A stretch of 64,000 nucleotides of DNA from Gordonia polyisoprenivorans NBRC 16320 = JCM 10675 (lineage in GTDB: Bacteria; Actinomycetota; Actinomycetes; Mycobacteriales; Mycobacteriaceae), in contig NZ_BAEI01000075.1 in assembly GCF_000241325.1 (NCBI RefSeq), forward strand, positions 1-64,000, read 5' to 3'. The position numbers were made by a program, and so were the translations under genes. The notes under the pieces were generated by a model that worked only from the letters and a program-made list of their open reading frames with translations, searched no databases and was not told the origin of the DNA. The first letter of the stretch is position 1. Every line of letters starts with the position of its first letter. Of the stretch, positions 27,045 through 35,560 are shown in pieces.

Positions 27045-27781
27045 GCCGGCTCCTTCTCGGTGGAGGCGAGGATCTCGGCGAGGTGCATCATCCGCACCCC
27101 GGCGCGTTCCCGGTTGAGTAGTCCGCCGATGTGGGCGAGGCAGGAATTGTCCCCCGCCACCAGCACTTCGGCGTCGGTCTCCTTGACATGTGCGGACTTG
27201 TCGGAACCCATCGCCACCGAGGTGTCGGGGTTCTTCATCGCGAAGGTGCCACCGAATCCGCAACATTGGTCGGAGGCAGGCAGTTCCACGAGGTCGATGC
27301 CTTTGACCGCCCGGAGCAGTTGCAGCGGTTTGTCGCCGACGCGCAGCATGCGCAGCGAATGACAGGTGGGGTGATAGGTGACCCGGTGCGGGAAGTACGC
27401 GCCGACGTCGGTGACACCGAGGACGTCGACGAGGAATTCGCTGAGTTCGTACACCTTCGGTGTGTAGGCAGCCACCGCGTCCTGCAACCCGTGGTCGCCC
27501 GAGCGAGCCGCCAGCCCCGGATGCTGGTGGCGCACAGAGCCGATGCAGGAGGCCGAGGGGGCGACGACCGCGTCGTACTCACCGAAAACCTGGGCGAACT
27601 GTCGCACACCGGGGATCGCCTCGTCGGCATAGCCGGTGTTGGTGAACATCTGGCCGCAGCAGGTCTGCTCGACGGGGAACTCGACCTCGACGCCGAGTCG
27701 CTCGAGGAGCAGCACGGTCGCCCGGGGCGTACCGGGCCACATCGTGTCGTTGAAGCAGGTGGCGAACAGGGCGACCCTCAT
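27041..27781 (-). CDS. lutA: LutA, CCG-domain iron-sulfur L-lactate oxidation subunit
   Basis: A 246-residue protein with two cysteine-rich CCG domains: FPVEQTCCGQMF near residue 40 and SDQCCGFGGTFAMKNP near 180, like the heterodisulfide-reductase/GlpC family. It opens the lutABC operon, which faces a divergent GntR regulator with a palindromic operator in between. The ATG at 27781 gives the typical start MRVALFATCFNDTMWP. Confidence 0.92.
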   Translation of the reverse strand: MRVALFATCFNDTMWPGTPRATVLLLERLGVEVEFPVEQTCCGQMFTNTGYADEAIPGVRQFAQVFGEYDAVVAPSASCIGSVRHQHPGLAARSGDHGLQDAVAAYTPKVYELSEFLVDVLGVTDVGAYFPHRVTYHPTCHSLRMLRVGDKPLQLLRAVKGIDLVELPASDQCCGFGGTFAMKNPDTSVAMGSDKSAHVKETDAEVLVAGDNSCLAHIGGLLNRERAGVRMMHLAEILASTEKEPA

Positions 27782-27880
27782 CACGGGTGCCCCGACGGTG
27801 CGATCGATGGCCGGGCGAGCTGATCGGGGATGCGCATACGGACTCCGCGGGAGATGGCTGGGCTGTGAGCTGGAAAGACC

Positions 27881-27895
27881 TGTGGTCTGACCACA
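27881..27895. promoter_or_regulatory. FadR/LldR-type operator TGTGGTC-T-GACCACA
   Basis: A perfect 15-bp palindrome (7-bp arms) in the 204-bp gap between lutA and the divergent gntR gene. The core GGTCTGACC matches the GGT-N-ACC-type sites bound by LldR and other FadR-subfamily regulators. It also overlaps the -35 position of the proposed regulator promoter. Confidence 0.8.
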
Positions 27896-27905
27896 CGATT
27901 CACGG

Positions 27906-27911
27906 TAAGGT
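27906..27911 (+). promoter_or_regulatory. Candidate -10 TAAGGT of the lldR-like gene
   Basis: TAAGGT lies 17 nt after TGGTCT (27883-27888), a weak -35 inside the palindromic operator. This fits autorepression. Confidence 0.4.
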
Positions 27912-27985
27912 GATCCCGTCGCGCCTGTCAACAGAGCGACCCGGATCGACGCGGGGCCACCGACTCCGCACGGAAGGTGGTTCCC

Positions 27986-28756
27986 ATGACGATCGGCCGG
28001 TCATCTGCGACGGCGTCCGCGCCCAGCCCGAACTGGCAACCGGTGGCGCGTACCCGCACCTACGAGATGGTGATCGACGCGATCGAGGAGCAAATCCTCT
28101 CCGGAGCATTGGGTGTCGGCGATCCGCTACCACCCGAGCGCGATCTCGCCGCGCGCCTGCAGGTCAGCCGGCCCGCGGTCCGCGAGGCGTTGCGCGTCCT
28201 CGAGGCCCAGGGCGTGCTCCGATCGGCGGTCGGCAGCGGTTCCGGCGCCGGCACCTTCGTCGCCGCGATGCCCGCCGAGGCCCTGACCCACTTTCTGCGC
28301 CTGCACATCGCGCTGTCGAACTTCGCGTTCGCCGACGTCGTCGACGCGCGGGTGACCCTGGAGTCCTCGAGCGTCGAATTGGCAGCGCGGGCACACGATC
28401 CCGCACGCCTTGCACCGGTCCACGAGGCGATGGCCGCGATGGAGGCCGCCGTCGACGATCGAGCCGCCTTCAACGACGCCGACATCGCCTTTCACACCGC
28501 CATCGCCGAGGCCGGCGGCAATCGGCTCGTCACCGCGATGACGGTCGCCATTCGCAATGCCCAGCGTCGCGCGATCCTCGCTGCCTTCACCGACGTCGAG
28601 GACTGGTCCGCACTCCGCGCGGCATTGATGACCGAGCATCGCGAGATCCTCGACGCCATCAGCGCAGGCGACGCCGGTCGCGCGTCCCGACTCGCCGCCC
28701 GCCACATCCGCAACGCCTATGACAGTCTGCCCACCCTGCACGACCACACGATCTGA
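27986..28756 (+). CDS. GntR/FadR-subfamily regulator (LldR-like) of the lut operon
   Basis: A 256-residue protein. N-terminal winged helix (GDPLPPERDLAARLQVSRPAVREALRVLEAQGVL) and a C-terminal all-helical FCD ligand domain, with conserved D and H residues in DADIAFHTAIAEAGGN and the final HREIL ... HI block. It is divergent from lutABC with a matching operator between. It probably represses lut until lactate binds. I used the ATG at 27986, after GGAAGG; a GTG at 27977 is in the same frame. Confidence 0.88.
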   Translation: MTIGRSSATASAPSPNWQPVARTRTYEMVIDAIEEQILSGALGVGDPLPPERDLAARLQVSRPAVREALRVLEAQGVLRSAVGSGSGAGTFVAAMPAEALTHFLRLHIALSNFAFADVVDARVTLESSSVELAARAHDPARLAPVHEAMAAMEAAVDDRAAFNDADIAFHTAIAEAGGNRLVTAMTVAIRNAQRRAILAAFTDVEDWSALRAALMTEHREILDAISAGDAGRASRLAARHIRNAYDSLPTLHDHTI

Positions 28757-28800
28757 CGAATTCCTGCAATCCGCGCGACAGATCACCCCCCGTGATGCAT

Positions 28801-28820
28801 AGTTGACCGAACGATCAACT
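28801..28820. promoter_or_regulatory. TetR-type operator AGTTGACCG-AA-CGATCAACT
   Basis: A 20-bp near-perfect palindrome (8 of 9 pairs) directly upstream of the TetR gene and overlapping a -10-like CATAGT (28798-28803). This is the expected place for autorepression of the tetR-ceramidase operon. Confidence 0.65.
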
Positions 28821-28838
28821 GATCCGGGGGGATTCTCG

Positions 28839-29477
28839 ATGCGCCGAATGACGTTCGACGAGCGACGTGCGGAGCTGATCGACGCCGCAATCCGGGTCAT
28901 CGCGCGCGACGGACTCGCCGCGGCGACCACGCGGGCGATCGTCGGCGAGGCCGGCATGCCGCAGGGCGCACTGTTCTACATCTTCTCCTCACGCGAGGCA
29001 CTGATCAGCGCTGTGATCGAGGAGATCACCAGCGCCGAACGGCTCGGCGCGCTGCTCAGCGTGGAACTCACCGACCCCGGTACCGGACTCACCGAGGTGC
29101 TGACCGCGGCGATGGACGCCTATCTGCGCCTCCTGGAGAGCGATCCGAGGCGAGAGATCGCCTTGCTGGAGGTCGCCACTCACGCGATGCGCCACGATCC
29201 GGAAGCCGGGCGTCGCCAGTGGGAGGTCTATCGGTCGGCGGTTGCCGACGCCCTGCGCTTCATCGCCGACACGATGTCACTGCGGTGGACGATGCCGACC
29301 GACGAACTCGCCCACATCGTCACCTCGTCGCTCGACGGGTTGACGCTGTCGTGGCTGACCGATCATGACAGCGACGCCGCGCGGCGCCATATCGCCGTGT
29401 TGGCCACCACTTTTGCCGCAATGGCGGCACCCGCCGACGATGCGGGCAGGACCGGTTCGGAGGGGCGACAACGATGA
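28839..29477 (+). CDS. TetR-family transcriptional regulator
   Basis: A 212-residue regulator: N-terminal helix-turn-helix (RAELIDAAIRVIARDGLAAATTRAIVGEAGMPQGALFYIFSSREAL) and a ligand-binding all-helical C-terminus. The ATG at 28839 follows a GGGGGG run that may serve as ribosome site; M4 is an alternative. Its stop overlaps the ceramidase start by 4 bp, so it is co-translated with that gene and probably represses both through the palindrome upstream. The ligand could be a fatty acid or sphingoid base (inference). Confidence 0.88.
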   Translation: MRRMTFDERRAELIDAAIRVIARDGLAAATTRAIVGEAGMPQGALFYIFSSREALISAVIEEITSAERLGALLSVELTDPGTGLTEVLTAAMDAYLRLLESDPRREIALLEVATHAMRHDPEAGRRQWEVYRSAVADALRFIADTMSLRWTMPTDELAHIVTSSLDGLTLSWLTDHDSDAARRHIAVLATTFAAMAAPADDAGRTGSEGRQR

Positions 29478-31546
29478 CGGACACCGCGAGAGCAGCCGGG
29501 GTCAGCCGGCGAGGGTTACTGGCCGGAGCGGCGGTCGGGGCCACAGCACTCGGCTTGGCCGGCGTCGCCGGTACCCCCGGTCCAGCACAGGCGGCACCAT
29601 CGGGCGGCTATCTCGTCGGCGCCGGACGCGGTGACATCACCGGAGCCATTGCCGGACAAGGCATGATGGGCTACTCCGATCTCTCGCAGGTGGCCACCGG
29701 CCTCCTGCAACGCGTCTGGGCGCGTGCCTACATCATCGCCGACGCCGCCACCGGTACCCGGATCGTCTTCGTCAACGCCGATCTCGCGTGCATCTTCGAA
29801 TCCCACCGCGTCGGAGTGATGAAGGCGCTGGCACAACGCTTCGGCAACGCCTACACCAACGAGAACGTCAACATCAACGCCACGCACAATCACAACTCGT
29901 GCGGCGGTACCGCCTGGGATTATGCGTATGTCCTTGCCGCACTCGGGCATCGGGAGAACTCGTATCGCGCCGAGGTCGACGGAATCGTCGAGGCCATCGT
30001 CGCCGCGCACAACAGTCTCGCTCCGGGAACTCTCGAGCTCGGCCACAGCGAGCTGCACGACGCAAGTGCCAACCGGTCCGTGCAGGCGTTCGTCCGCAAT
30101 CCGGCAGCCGACCAGAAGCACTTCCCCGAACACATCGACCCGCAGGTCACCGCGTTGCGACTGCGCCAGGGCGGCACCGTGATCGGCGAGATCACCTGGT
30201 TCGCCACGCACGGCACCTCACTCACCGACGCCAACACCCTGATCTCCAGTGACAACAAGGGCTACGCCTCCTATCTGGCCGAGAGCGCGAATCCCGGTGT
30301 GGTGGCGGCATTCCCGCAGACCAACGCCGGCGACATGACACCGAACCTGTGGCTGCGCAAGATGCACCCCGGCGGACCCACCGCCGACCACCGCACCAAC
30401 CGGGTGATGATCGGCGACCGCCAATATCGCGCCGCGCAACGTGCTTTCGCCGCAACACGGCCGTTGACCGGCGCCATCAGCTACGCTTATCGCTTCCTCG
30501 ATCTCTCCGACATCCGGATCGACGGCCACTACACCCCGGACGGCAAACCCACCCGCACCACCCCGGCGATCATGGGTGCGGCCGCCGCGGCCACCAGCAC
30601 CGAGGACAACACGCGGAGCCAGCTGAGTTTTCTCCAGGAGGGTGTGACGCTGCCGTTCGCGCAGGCCCTCGGCGTCGACACCAGCGTGACGCCGCCGGAC
30701 TGGGCGGTCGCGATCCAGGCACCGAAGTTCGACCTGTTCCCACTCGGCTACCTTCCCCCGCGACCCTGGATACAGCAGGTGCTGCCGATCCAGCTGATCC
30801 GGATCGGTGACCTCGTCCTGGCTTGCGGGCCTGCCGAATTCACCATCGTCGCCGGGTTGCGCATCCGACGCATCGTCGCCGATGCGCTGCACGTGCCACT
30901 GGAGAACGTGCTGATGCAGGGCTACGCCAACGGCTACAGCCAGTACGTGACGACGCCGGAGGAGTTCCTGTCGCAACAGTACGAGGGCGGCGAGACACTG
31001 TTCGGGCGCTACACGTTGTGCGCCTACATGCAGGAGTTCGACCGGTTGGCCCGCACGATGGCCGCGGGAAGACGCGGCGACCTCGGACCGACACCCGCCG
31101 ACACCAGCGGGCTGCAACCGAATCTCCTCGCGCCGGTCCCCGCCGACACCCCGGTCCGCGACACCACCTTCGGCGCGGTCGTCGCCTCGCCGAGAACCAC
31201 CTACGTTGCCGGACAATCGGTCTCGGTGTCGTTCTCCGGAGCACATCCGAGCAATCGTGTGCGACGTGTGCCCGCCGACGGGTCCCGGCCCACCGACGGC
31301 TACTACGTGATCGAGCGTTTCGACGGGGGACGCTGGATCACCGCGGAGGACGACACCGAGGCGGCGAGCGAACTCGAGTGGAAGCGCCCCGACGGTCAGG
31401 ATTCGGCATCGATCGTGACCATCACGTGGCGAATCCCGCAGGGCGCAGCCGGTCGTCATCGCATCCGGTATTTCGGTGACGTCAAGTCGACGACCGGTCG
31501 TCTGCGCCCGATCGTCGGCGTCAGCCCGTCGTTCGAGGTGACCTGA
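29474..31546 (+). CDS. Neutral ceramidase, Tat-exported
   Basis: A 690-residue neutral/alkaline ceramidase, which splits ceramide into sphingosine and fatty acid. Residues 1-40 are a Tat signal (SRRGLLAGAA with the arginine pair at 12-13, AxA-like site near 40). Zinc-site histidines lie in NINATHNHNSCGG and WFATHGTS; S202 in ANRSVQAF is the likely nucleophile; the last 140 residues form the Ig-like C-terminal domain. It acts outside the cytoplasm. Few bacteria make ceramides, so it probably acts on host, plant or fungal sphingolipids. It is coupled to the upstream TetR gene. Confidence 0.92.
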   Translation: MTDTARAAGVSRRGLLAGAAVGATALGLAGVAGTPGPAQAAPSGGYLVGAGRGDITGAIAGQGMMGYSDLSQVATGLLQRVWARAYIIADAATGTRIVFVNADLACIFESHRVGVMKALAQRFGNAYTNENVNINATHNHNSCGGTAWDYAYVLAALGHRENSYRAEVDGIVEAIVAAHNSLAPGTLELGHSELHDASANRSVQAFVRNPAADQKHFPEHIDPQVTALRLRQGGTVIGEITWFATHGTSLTDANTLISSDNKGYASYLAESANPGVVAAFPQTNAGDMTPNLWLRKMHPGGPTADHRTNRVMIGDRQYRAAQRAFAATRPLTGAISYAYRFLDLSDIRIDGHYTPDGKPTRTTPAIMGAAAAATSTEDNTRSQLSFLQEGVTLPFAQALGVDTSVTPPDWAVAIQAPKFDLFPLGYLPPRPWIQQVLPIQLIRIGDLVLACGPAEFTIVAGLRIRRIVADALHVPLENVLMQGYANGYSQYVTTPEEFLSQQYEGGETLFGRYTLCAYMQEFDRLARTMAAGRRGDLGPTPADTSGLQPNLLAPVPADTPVRDTTFGAVVASPRTTYVAGQSVSVSFSGAHPSNRVRRVPADGSRPTDGYYVIERFDGGRWITAEDDTEAASELEWKRPDGQDSASIVTITWRIPQGAAGRHRIRYFGDVKSTTGRLRPIVGVSPSFEVT

Positions 31547-31553
31547 GCACCGC

Positions 31554-33155
31554 TCAGGTGTCGTCGGACGCTGATACCCCGCGTTCGGAGGCGTAGCGGC
31601 GCATCGCTTCTCGTTCCTTGGCCGCCTTCGGGTAGCACACGGCCACCAGCAGGGCCCCGCATCCCACGATGACGATGGCCGCCGCGTTTGCCCGGGCGTC
31701 GCCGTGCACGAAGGCCTCGCGTGCGGCGGTGATGATCTCGTCCGAGTACTGCGGATAGCGTTGTGCCAGATCCGCTGCGCTGGCAAAGGATTTGGTGAGC
31801 ACCGCCTGGGTCTCGCTGCTGACGTGGTCGGCGTCGGGTGAGGCGGAGATCGCCGCCGTCAAGGTCTTGGCGTATCCGGCGGTGAGGATCGCCCCGAGTA
31901 CCGACTGCATGATCGCGCCGCCGAGATCGCGCTGTAGATCCGAGGTGCTCGACGCCATTCCGGCGCGTGAGACCGGCACCGAGCCGGTCAACGAATGCGA
32001 CGCCGGGGTGCCGGCGAATCCGACGCCCGCGCCGATCAGGATGTAGGTACCGATCACCGACCAGATGGGCGCGGTGTCATGCCACATGATCAGTGCCAGT
32101 GCCAGGCCGAGAATGATGAACAGATACCCGATGAGCAGGGTGTATCGAGATCCGATGGACTCCACGAGTTTCGCCGACTGCGGGGCGACCACCACCATCG
32201 CCGCGGCGGCGGGCAAGGCCATCGCACCCGAGGCGAGAGCGGAGTAGCCGAGCACGTTCTGCAGATACTGCTGACCGACGAACATCGCACCCATCAGGGT
32301 GCCGAAGATGACGATGCCGCCGACCGCCGCCACCCAGAACGTCGGCCGAGATGCGATCCGGAAGTCGTAGAGCGGCACCCTGATCCGAAGCTGGCGCCAC
32401 ACGAACACGACGATCGAGACCACCGCGATCGCCGCGAGTACCCACACCGCGGTCCGCATGTTGCTCAGCGGGGCGAAGTTGATCGCCAGCACGGTGGAAC
32501 CCACCAGCACGATCGATAGGACGCCGCCGAGGTTGTCGACGGCGACGGCGGTGTCACCGCCGTCGGCGGGCACCAGGAACCACGCGCCGGCCAGTGCGAG
32601 CACTGCAAGGGGCAACGTCACCAAAAAGACCGATTGCCAAGCGAATTGCTCCAGCAACGCCCCCGACACGACAGGGCCGGTCGCCGAGATCGCCGCGCCG
32701 ATCGCCGACCACGCCGCGATCGCGCCGGTGCGGCGGGCACCGGTCCACAGGGCCGTGATGATCGCCAGGGTCGTCGGATAAGCCAGACCGGCCGAGATCC
32801 CGCCGAGGACACGTGCGGCGAACAAGACGTTCGGGCCCACCGCGAAACCGGCGATCAGCGACGCCGGCAACGTCAACAGCATGCCGGCGATGAGCAGCCG
32901 CCGTCGGCCGAAACGGTCGCCCAGTACACCGAAGTACAGCACCGACGCCGCCAGTCCCAGCGAGTAGCCGACGGCGATCAGATTCAGTTGCGTCGAACTG
33001 GCGTCGAGGGCCTTGCCGATATCGGGTAGTGCGACGTTGGCCACGGACAGATTGATGTTGGCGACACCGGCCACCAGGATCAGCGCCCCGAGTACCAGGG
33101 CCGCCCGTGGCGGACTCGTCTCCTTGTCGGCGTCGATGGCATCGGTCGTCATCAC
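31554..33155 (-). CDS. MFS transporter, DHA2 (EmrB-like) drug-exporter type
   Basis: About 533 residues, 14 predicted helices. Motif A-like LGDRFGRRRLLIAG follows helix 2, and GPVVSGALLEQFAWQSVFLVTLPL matches the antiporter motif C region. It is probably a proton-driven exporter of hydrophobic compounds. The gene is convergent with the ceramidase (7-bp gap). The GTG at 33155 has TAGGCT six bases upstream, indicating leaderless transcription; the ATG one codon later is also possible. Confidence 0.87.
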   Translation of the reverse strand: MMTTDAIDADKETSPPRAALVLGALILVAGVANINLSVANVALPDIGKALDASSTQLNLIAVGYSLGLAASVLYFGVLGDRFGRRRLLIAGMLLTLPASLIAGFAVGPNVLFAARVLGGISAGLAYPTTLAIITALWTGARRTGAIAAWSAIGAAISATGPVVSGALLEQFAWQSVFLVTLPLAVLALAGAWFLVPADGGDTAVAVDNLGGVLSIVLVGSTVLAINFAPLSNMRTAVWVLAAIAVVSIVVFVWRQLRIRVPLYDFRIASRPTFWVAAVGGIVIFGTLMGAMFVGQQYLQNVLGYSALASGAMALPAAAAMVVVAPQSAKLVESIGSRYTLLIGYLFIILGLALALIMWHDTAPIWSVIGTYILIGAGVGFAGTPASHSLTGSVPVSRAGMASSTSDLQRDLGGAIMQSVLGAILTAGYAKTLTAAISASPDADHVSSETQAVLTKSFASAADLAQRYPQYSDEIITAAREAFVHGDARANAAAIVIVGCGALLVAVCYPKAAKEREAMRRYASERGVSASDDT

Positions 33156-33161
33156 GCGTCG

Positions 33162-33167
33162 AGCCTA
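33162..33167 (-). promoter_or_regulatory. -10 hexamer TAGGCT, leaderless start of the DHA2 exporter
   Basis: Minus-strand TAGGCT, then CGACGC, then the GTG at 33155. Confidence 0.5.
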
Positions 33168-33204
33168 CGACGGAGGTGCCCGTTTCACGGCGTATCGCCG
33201 CACT

Positions 33205-33225
33205 CGTCACCCCGGTCGGGTGACG
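33205..33225 (-). terminator. 8-bp hairpin after the enoyl-CoA hydratase gene
   Basis: CGTCACCC, 5-nt loop, GGGTGACG, 8 bases downstream of the stop (minus strand). No T tract, but the position fits termination before the exporter promoter. Confidence 0.45.
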
Positions 33226-33232
33226 CCATGGG

Positions 33233-34015
33233 TCACCGGTGGGTGAACCGCGGCTCCCGCTTCTCGACGAACGCGGCCATCCCCTCGGTCTGGTCATCGG
33301 TGGCGAATGTCGAATAGAACAGCGCGCGTTCGGCGCGAACACCTTCGGTGAGGCTCGATTCGAAGGCTCGGTTCACCGCGTCCTTGGCCAGCGCGGTCGC
33401 GATCGCCGACTTCGACGCGATGGTCGCCGCGACCTCGAGTGCGGTGTCGAGCGCTTCCTCGGTGGGCACCACCCGCGACACCAGACCCATCCGTTCGGCC
33501 TCGTCGACCTTCATCTGCCGGCCCGTCAGCACCATGTCCATCGCCTTGGCCTTGCCCACCGCGCGGGTCAGGCGCTGCGATCCGCCGATGCCGGGGATGA
33601 CACCGAGGTTGATCTCGGGCTGCCCGAAGACGGCGTTCTCGCCGGCGATGATCGTGTCGCACAGCATCGCCAGCTCGCACCCGCCGCCCAGCGCATACCC
33701 GGTCACGGCGGCGATGATGGGGGTTCGGCTGCGCGACAGCTCATCCCACGCACCGATGAACGATTCGCCGACCACCTCGGCGTAGGTCTTCGACGACATC
33801 TCCTTGATGTCGGCGCCGGCGGCGAACGCCTTCTGCGATCCGGTCAGCACGATCGCCCCGATACCCGCGTCGGCGTCGAACTCCTTGACCGCGGCGACCA
33901 CCTCGGTCATCAGTTCGGTGTTGAGCGCGTTGAGCGCCTTGGGACGGTTGAGGGTGATGAGGCCGACGCGGTCGCGGCGCTCGGTCAGGATCGTCTGCGG
34001 TTCGGTGGTGCTCAT
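33233..34015 (-). CDS. Enoyl-CoA hydratase (crotonase family)
   Basis: A 260-residue crotonase. It has the N-terminal [14 protein letters not shown], the oxyanion-hole segment [10 protein letters not shown], and [13 protein letters not shown] followed by the catalytic Glu pair region [20 protein letters not shown]. It hydrates trans-2-enoyl-CoA in beta-oxidation or branched amino-acid breakdown and resembles mycobacterial EchA8. AAGGAG precedes the ATG. The 5' untranslated region contains four copies of a 17-bp repeat. The upstream gene is a hydroxyacyl-CoA hydrolase, which hints at valine catabolism. Confidence 0.9.
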   Translation of the reverse strand: MSTTEPQTILTERRDRVGLITLNRPKALNALNTELMTEVVAAVKEFDADAGIGAIVLTGSQKAFAAGADIKEMSSKTYAEVVGESFIGAWDELSRSRTPIIAAVTGYALGGGCELAMLCDTIIAGENAVFGQPEINLGVIPGIGGSQRLTRAVGKAKAMDMVLTGRQMKVDEAERMGLVSRVVPTEEALDTALEVAATIASKSAIATALAKDAVNRAFESSLTEGVRAERALFYSTFATDDQTEGMAAFVEKREPRFTHR

Positions 34016-34026
34016 GATGACTCCTT

Positions 34027-34094
34027 CGTCAATGGCTTCGGTTCGTCAATGGCTTCGGTTCGTCAATGGCTTCGGTTCGTCAATTGCTTCGGCG
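34027..34094. repeat. Four tandem copies of a 17-bp unit
   Basis: CGTCAATGGCTTCGGTT at 34027, 34044 and 34061 (identical), and a diverged fourth copy at 34078-34094. They lie between the two crotonase-family genes, in the 5' leader of the enoyl-CoA hydratase gene. Copy number is likely to vary between strains. Confidence 0.85.
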
Positions 34095-34115
34095 GCGAGG
34101 CGATGATGCGAAAGA

Positions 34116-35222
34116 TCAGGCGTCGGCGGAGGATTCGACCTCGAACGTCAGCTCGACGTCATCGGGCAGCGGCGCGAAGAACGCGTCGATCGCGGCGGCG
34201 TCGATCGCGGCGGCAGGCCGCCAGGCGGGGTTGCGGTCCTTGTCGATGACCTGAGCCCGGATGCCCTCGGCGAGGTCGGGAAACAGCAACGAGCGCAACG
34301 ACACCCGGTATTCGCGGCGCAACGAGTCGGCCAGCGTCGCGTCGTGCTGCGCCTCCCGCAGCGAACGCAGCGCCACCCGCAGGGCCAGTGGGCTTTTCGC
34401 GGCGATCCGCTCGGCGGTCTTCGTCGCGAAGTCCGAGCCGACGGCACGGCACCGCGCGATGATCTCGTCGACGTCGTCGGCGGCGAAGGCCTCGGCGATC
34501 CACGATCGCTGCTCGAGCAGCCCCGCGGCGGGTGGTTCGATCGAGAACTGGGCGAGCACCTCGGCGGCCGGCCGGTCGGCGAGCGCTGCGACGAGTTCGT
34601 CGAGTATCTCGGCGGGCACATAGTGGTCGGCGAGTCCGAGGGCGATCGCCTCGGCGCCGTCGATCGGTGCGGCCGTCAGCGCGAGGTAGGTGCCGAACTG
34701 GTCCGGGACGTGCGCGAGCAGATGGGTGCCGCCGACGTCGGGCACGAAGCCGATGCCGACCTCGGGCATCGCGAGTTTGGTGCGGTCGGTGACGACGCGG
34801 GTGTTGCCGTGGGCGGAGATCCCGACGCCGCCGCCCATGACGATGCCGTCCATGATCGCGACGTAGGACTTGGGGTAGTGCGCGATGTACTCGTTGAGGA
34901 GGTATTCGTCGTGCCAGAAGCGTCCGGACGGGCTCGCCGCGGCGTCGTGGTCGTCGTGGGCGCCGCCATCGGCGTCGACGTTGCTGAGTTCGACGCCGTC
35001 GCGGTGGATGGCGACGATGTCGCCGCCGGCGCAGAGGCCTCGCTCACCGGCCCCGGAGATCACCACGGTCTCGATCGCGTCGTCCCTCGCCCACGCGTGC
35101 AGCGCGTTGTCCATGGTCAGCGCCATCTCGTGGTCGAGGGCGTTGATCGATTTCGGGCGGTTGAGTACCAGGTGAGCCACCCGCCCCCGGCGTTCCGTGC
35201 GGATCGACGCGTCGTCGGCCAT
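34116..35222 (-). CDS. 3-hydroxyisobutyryl-CoA hydrolase-like crotonase
   Basis: A 368-residue enoyl-CoA hydratase/isomerase-family protein of HIBCH length. Markers: LNRPKSINALDHEM, the oxyanion-hole LCAGGDIVAIH, DGIVMGGGVGISAHG, and MPEVGIGFVPDVGGTHLLA. HIBCH cleaves 3-hydroxyisobutyryl-CoA in valine degradation; mycobacterial EchA9 is the closest type I recognise. GGAAGG precedes the ATG. A promoter with a small palindrome lies 50-70 bp upstream. Confidence 0.85.
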   Translation of the reverse strand: MADDASIRTERRGRVAHLVLNRPKSINALDHEMALTMDNALHAWARDDAIETVVISGAGERGLCAGGDIVAIHRDGVELSNVDADGGAHDDHDAAASPSGRFWHDEYLLNEYIAHYPKSYVAIMDGIVMGGGVGISAHGNTRVVTDRTKLAMPEVGIGFVPDVGGTHLLAHVPDQFGTYLALTAAPIDGAEAIALGLADHYVPAEILDELVAALADRPAAEVLAQFSIEPPAAGLLEQRSWIAEAFAADDVDEIIARCRAVGSDFATKTAERIAAKSPLALRVALRSLREAQHDATLADSLRREYRVSLRSLLFPDLAEGIRAQVIDKDRNPAWRPAAAIDAAAIDAFFAPLPDDVELTFEVESSADA

Positions 35223-35560
35223 CGGTTTCCTTCCCTCACGCTGTCACATGCTCGGCGCTGCTCGCCTGTCTGCAATAGTTGCATATCCTAGTTTCTCCCC
35301 GCACACAAGGTCCAGGCGCACGGGTCGGCCTACCATGGGAACAGGCATCGGTGGCGCCCCAAGTCGGCCCACGGCTGTGTTACATGAATCGGCCGATCCC
35401 TTATTCCTCCGGTAACCACCACGCAATACCCGAGGTCTGAAATTGGTGGCAGGTGATCGACCGGCCCACGCCGACTCCGATCCCCGTTCACATCCCGGGC
35501 AACGTCGCCCACCCCCTCATTCGCCGCGCACATCCACGCGCCGTCTCCACAGGAGAAGCC
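35223..35560. other. 338-bp divergent gap between the HIBCH-like gene and the Nit1C cluster
   Basis: It holds the likely promoter of the crotonase gene (35271-35290) on the left. The right part is AT-richer near 35380-35450 and should contain the Nit1C promoter, but I cannot pick a convincing -10/-35 pair. A GGTAACCACCACGCAATAC stretch (35411-35429) only loosely resembles GlnR-type nitrogen-control sites. Confidence 0.5.
35271..35290 (-). promoter_or_regulatory. Promoter and operator candidate of the HIBCH-like gene
   Basis: On the minus strand TAGGAT (35285-35290) is a good -10, with TGGACC 18 nt upstream as a weak -35. It is followed at the expected transcription start by the palindrome TGCAA-N3-TTGCA (35271-35283). 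Confidence 0.4.

Noticed and set aside
35411-35429. GlnR-like site before the Nit1C cluster
   Set aside because: GGTAACCACCACGCAATAC matches only parts of the known pattern and spacing; not enough to call.
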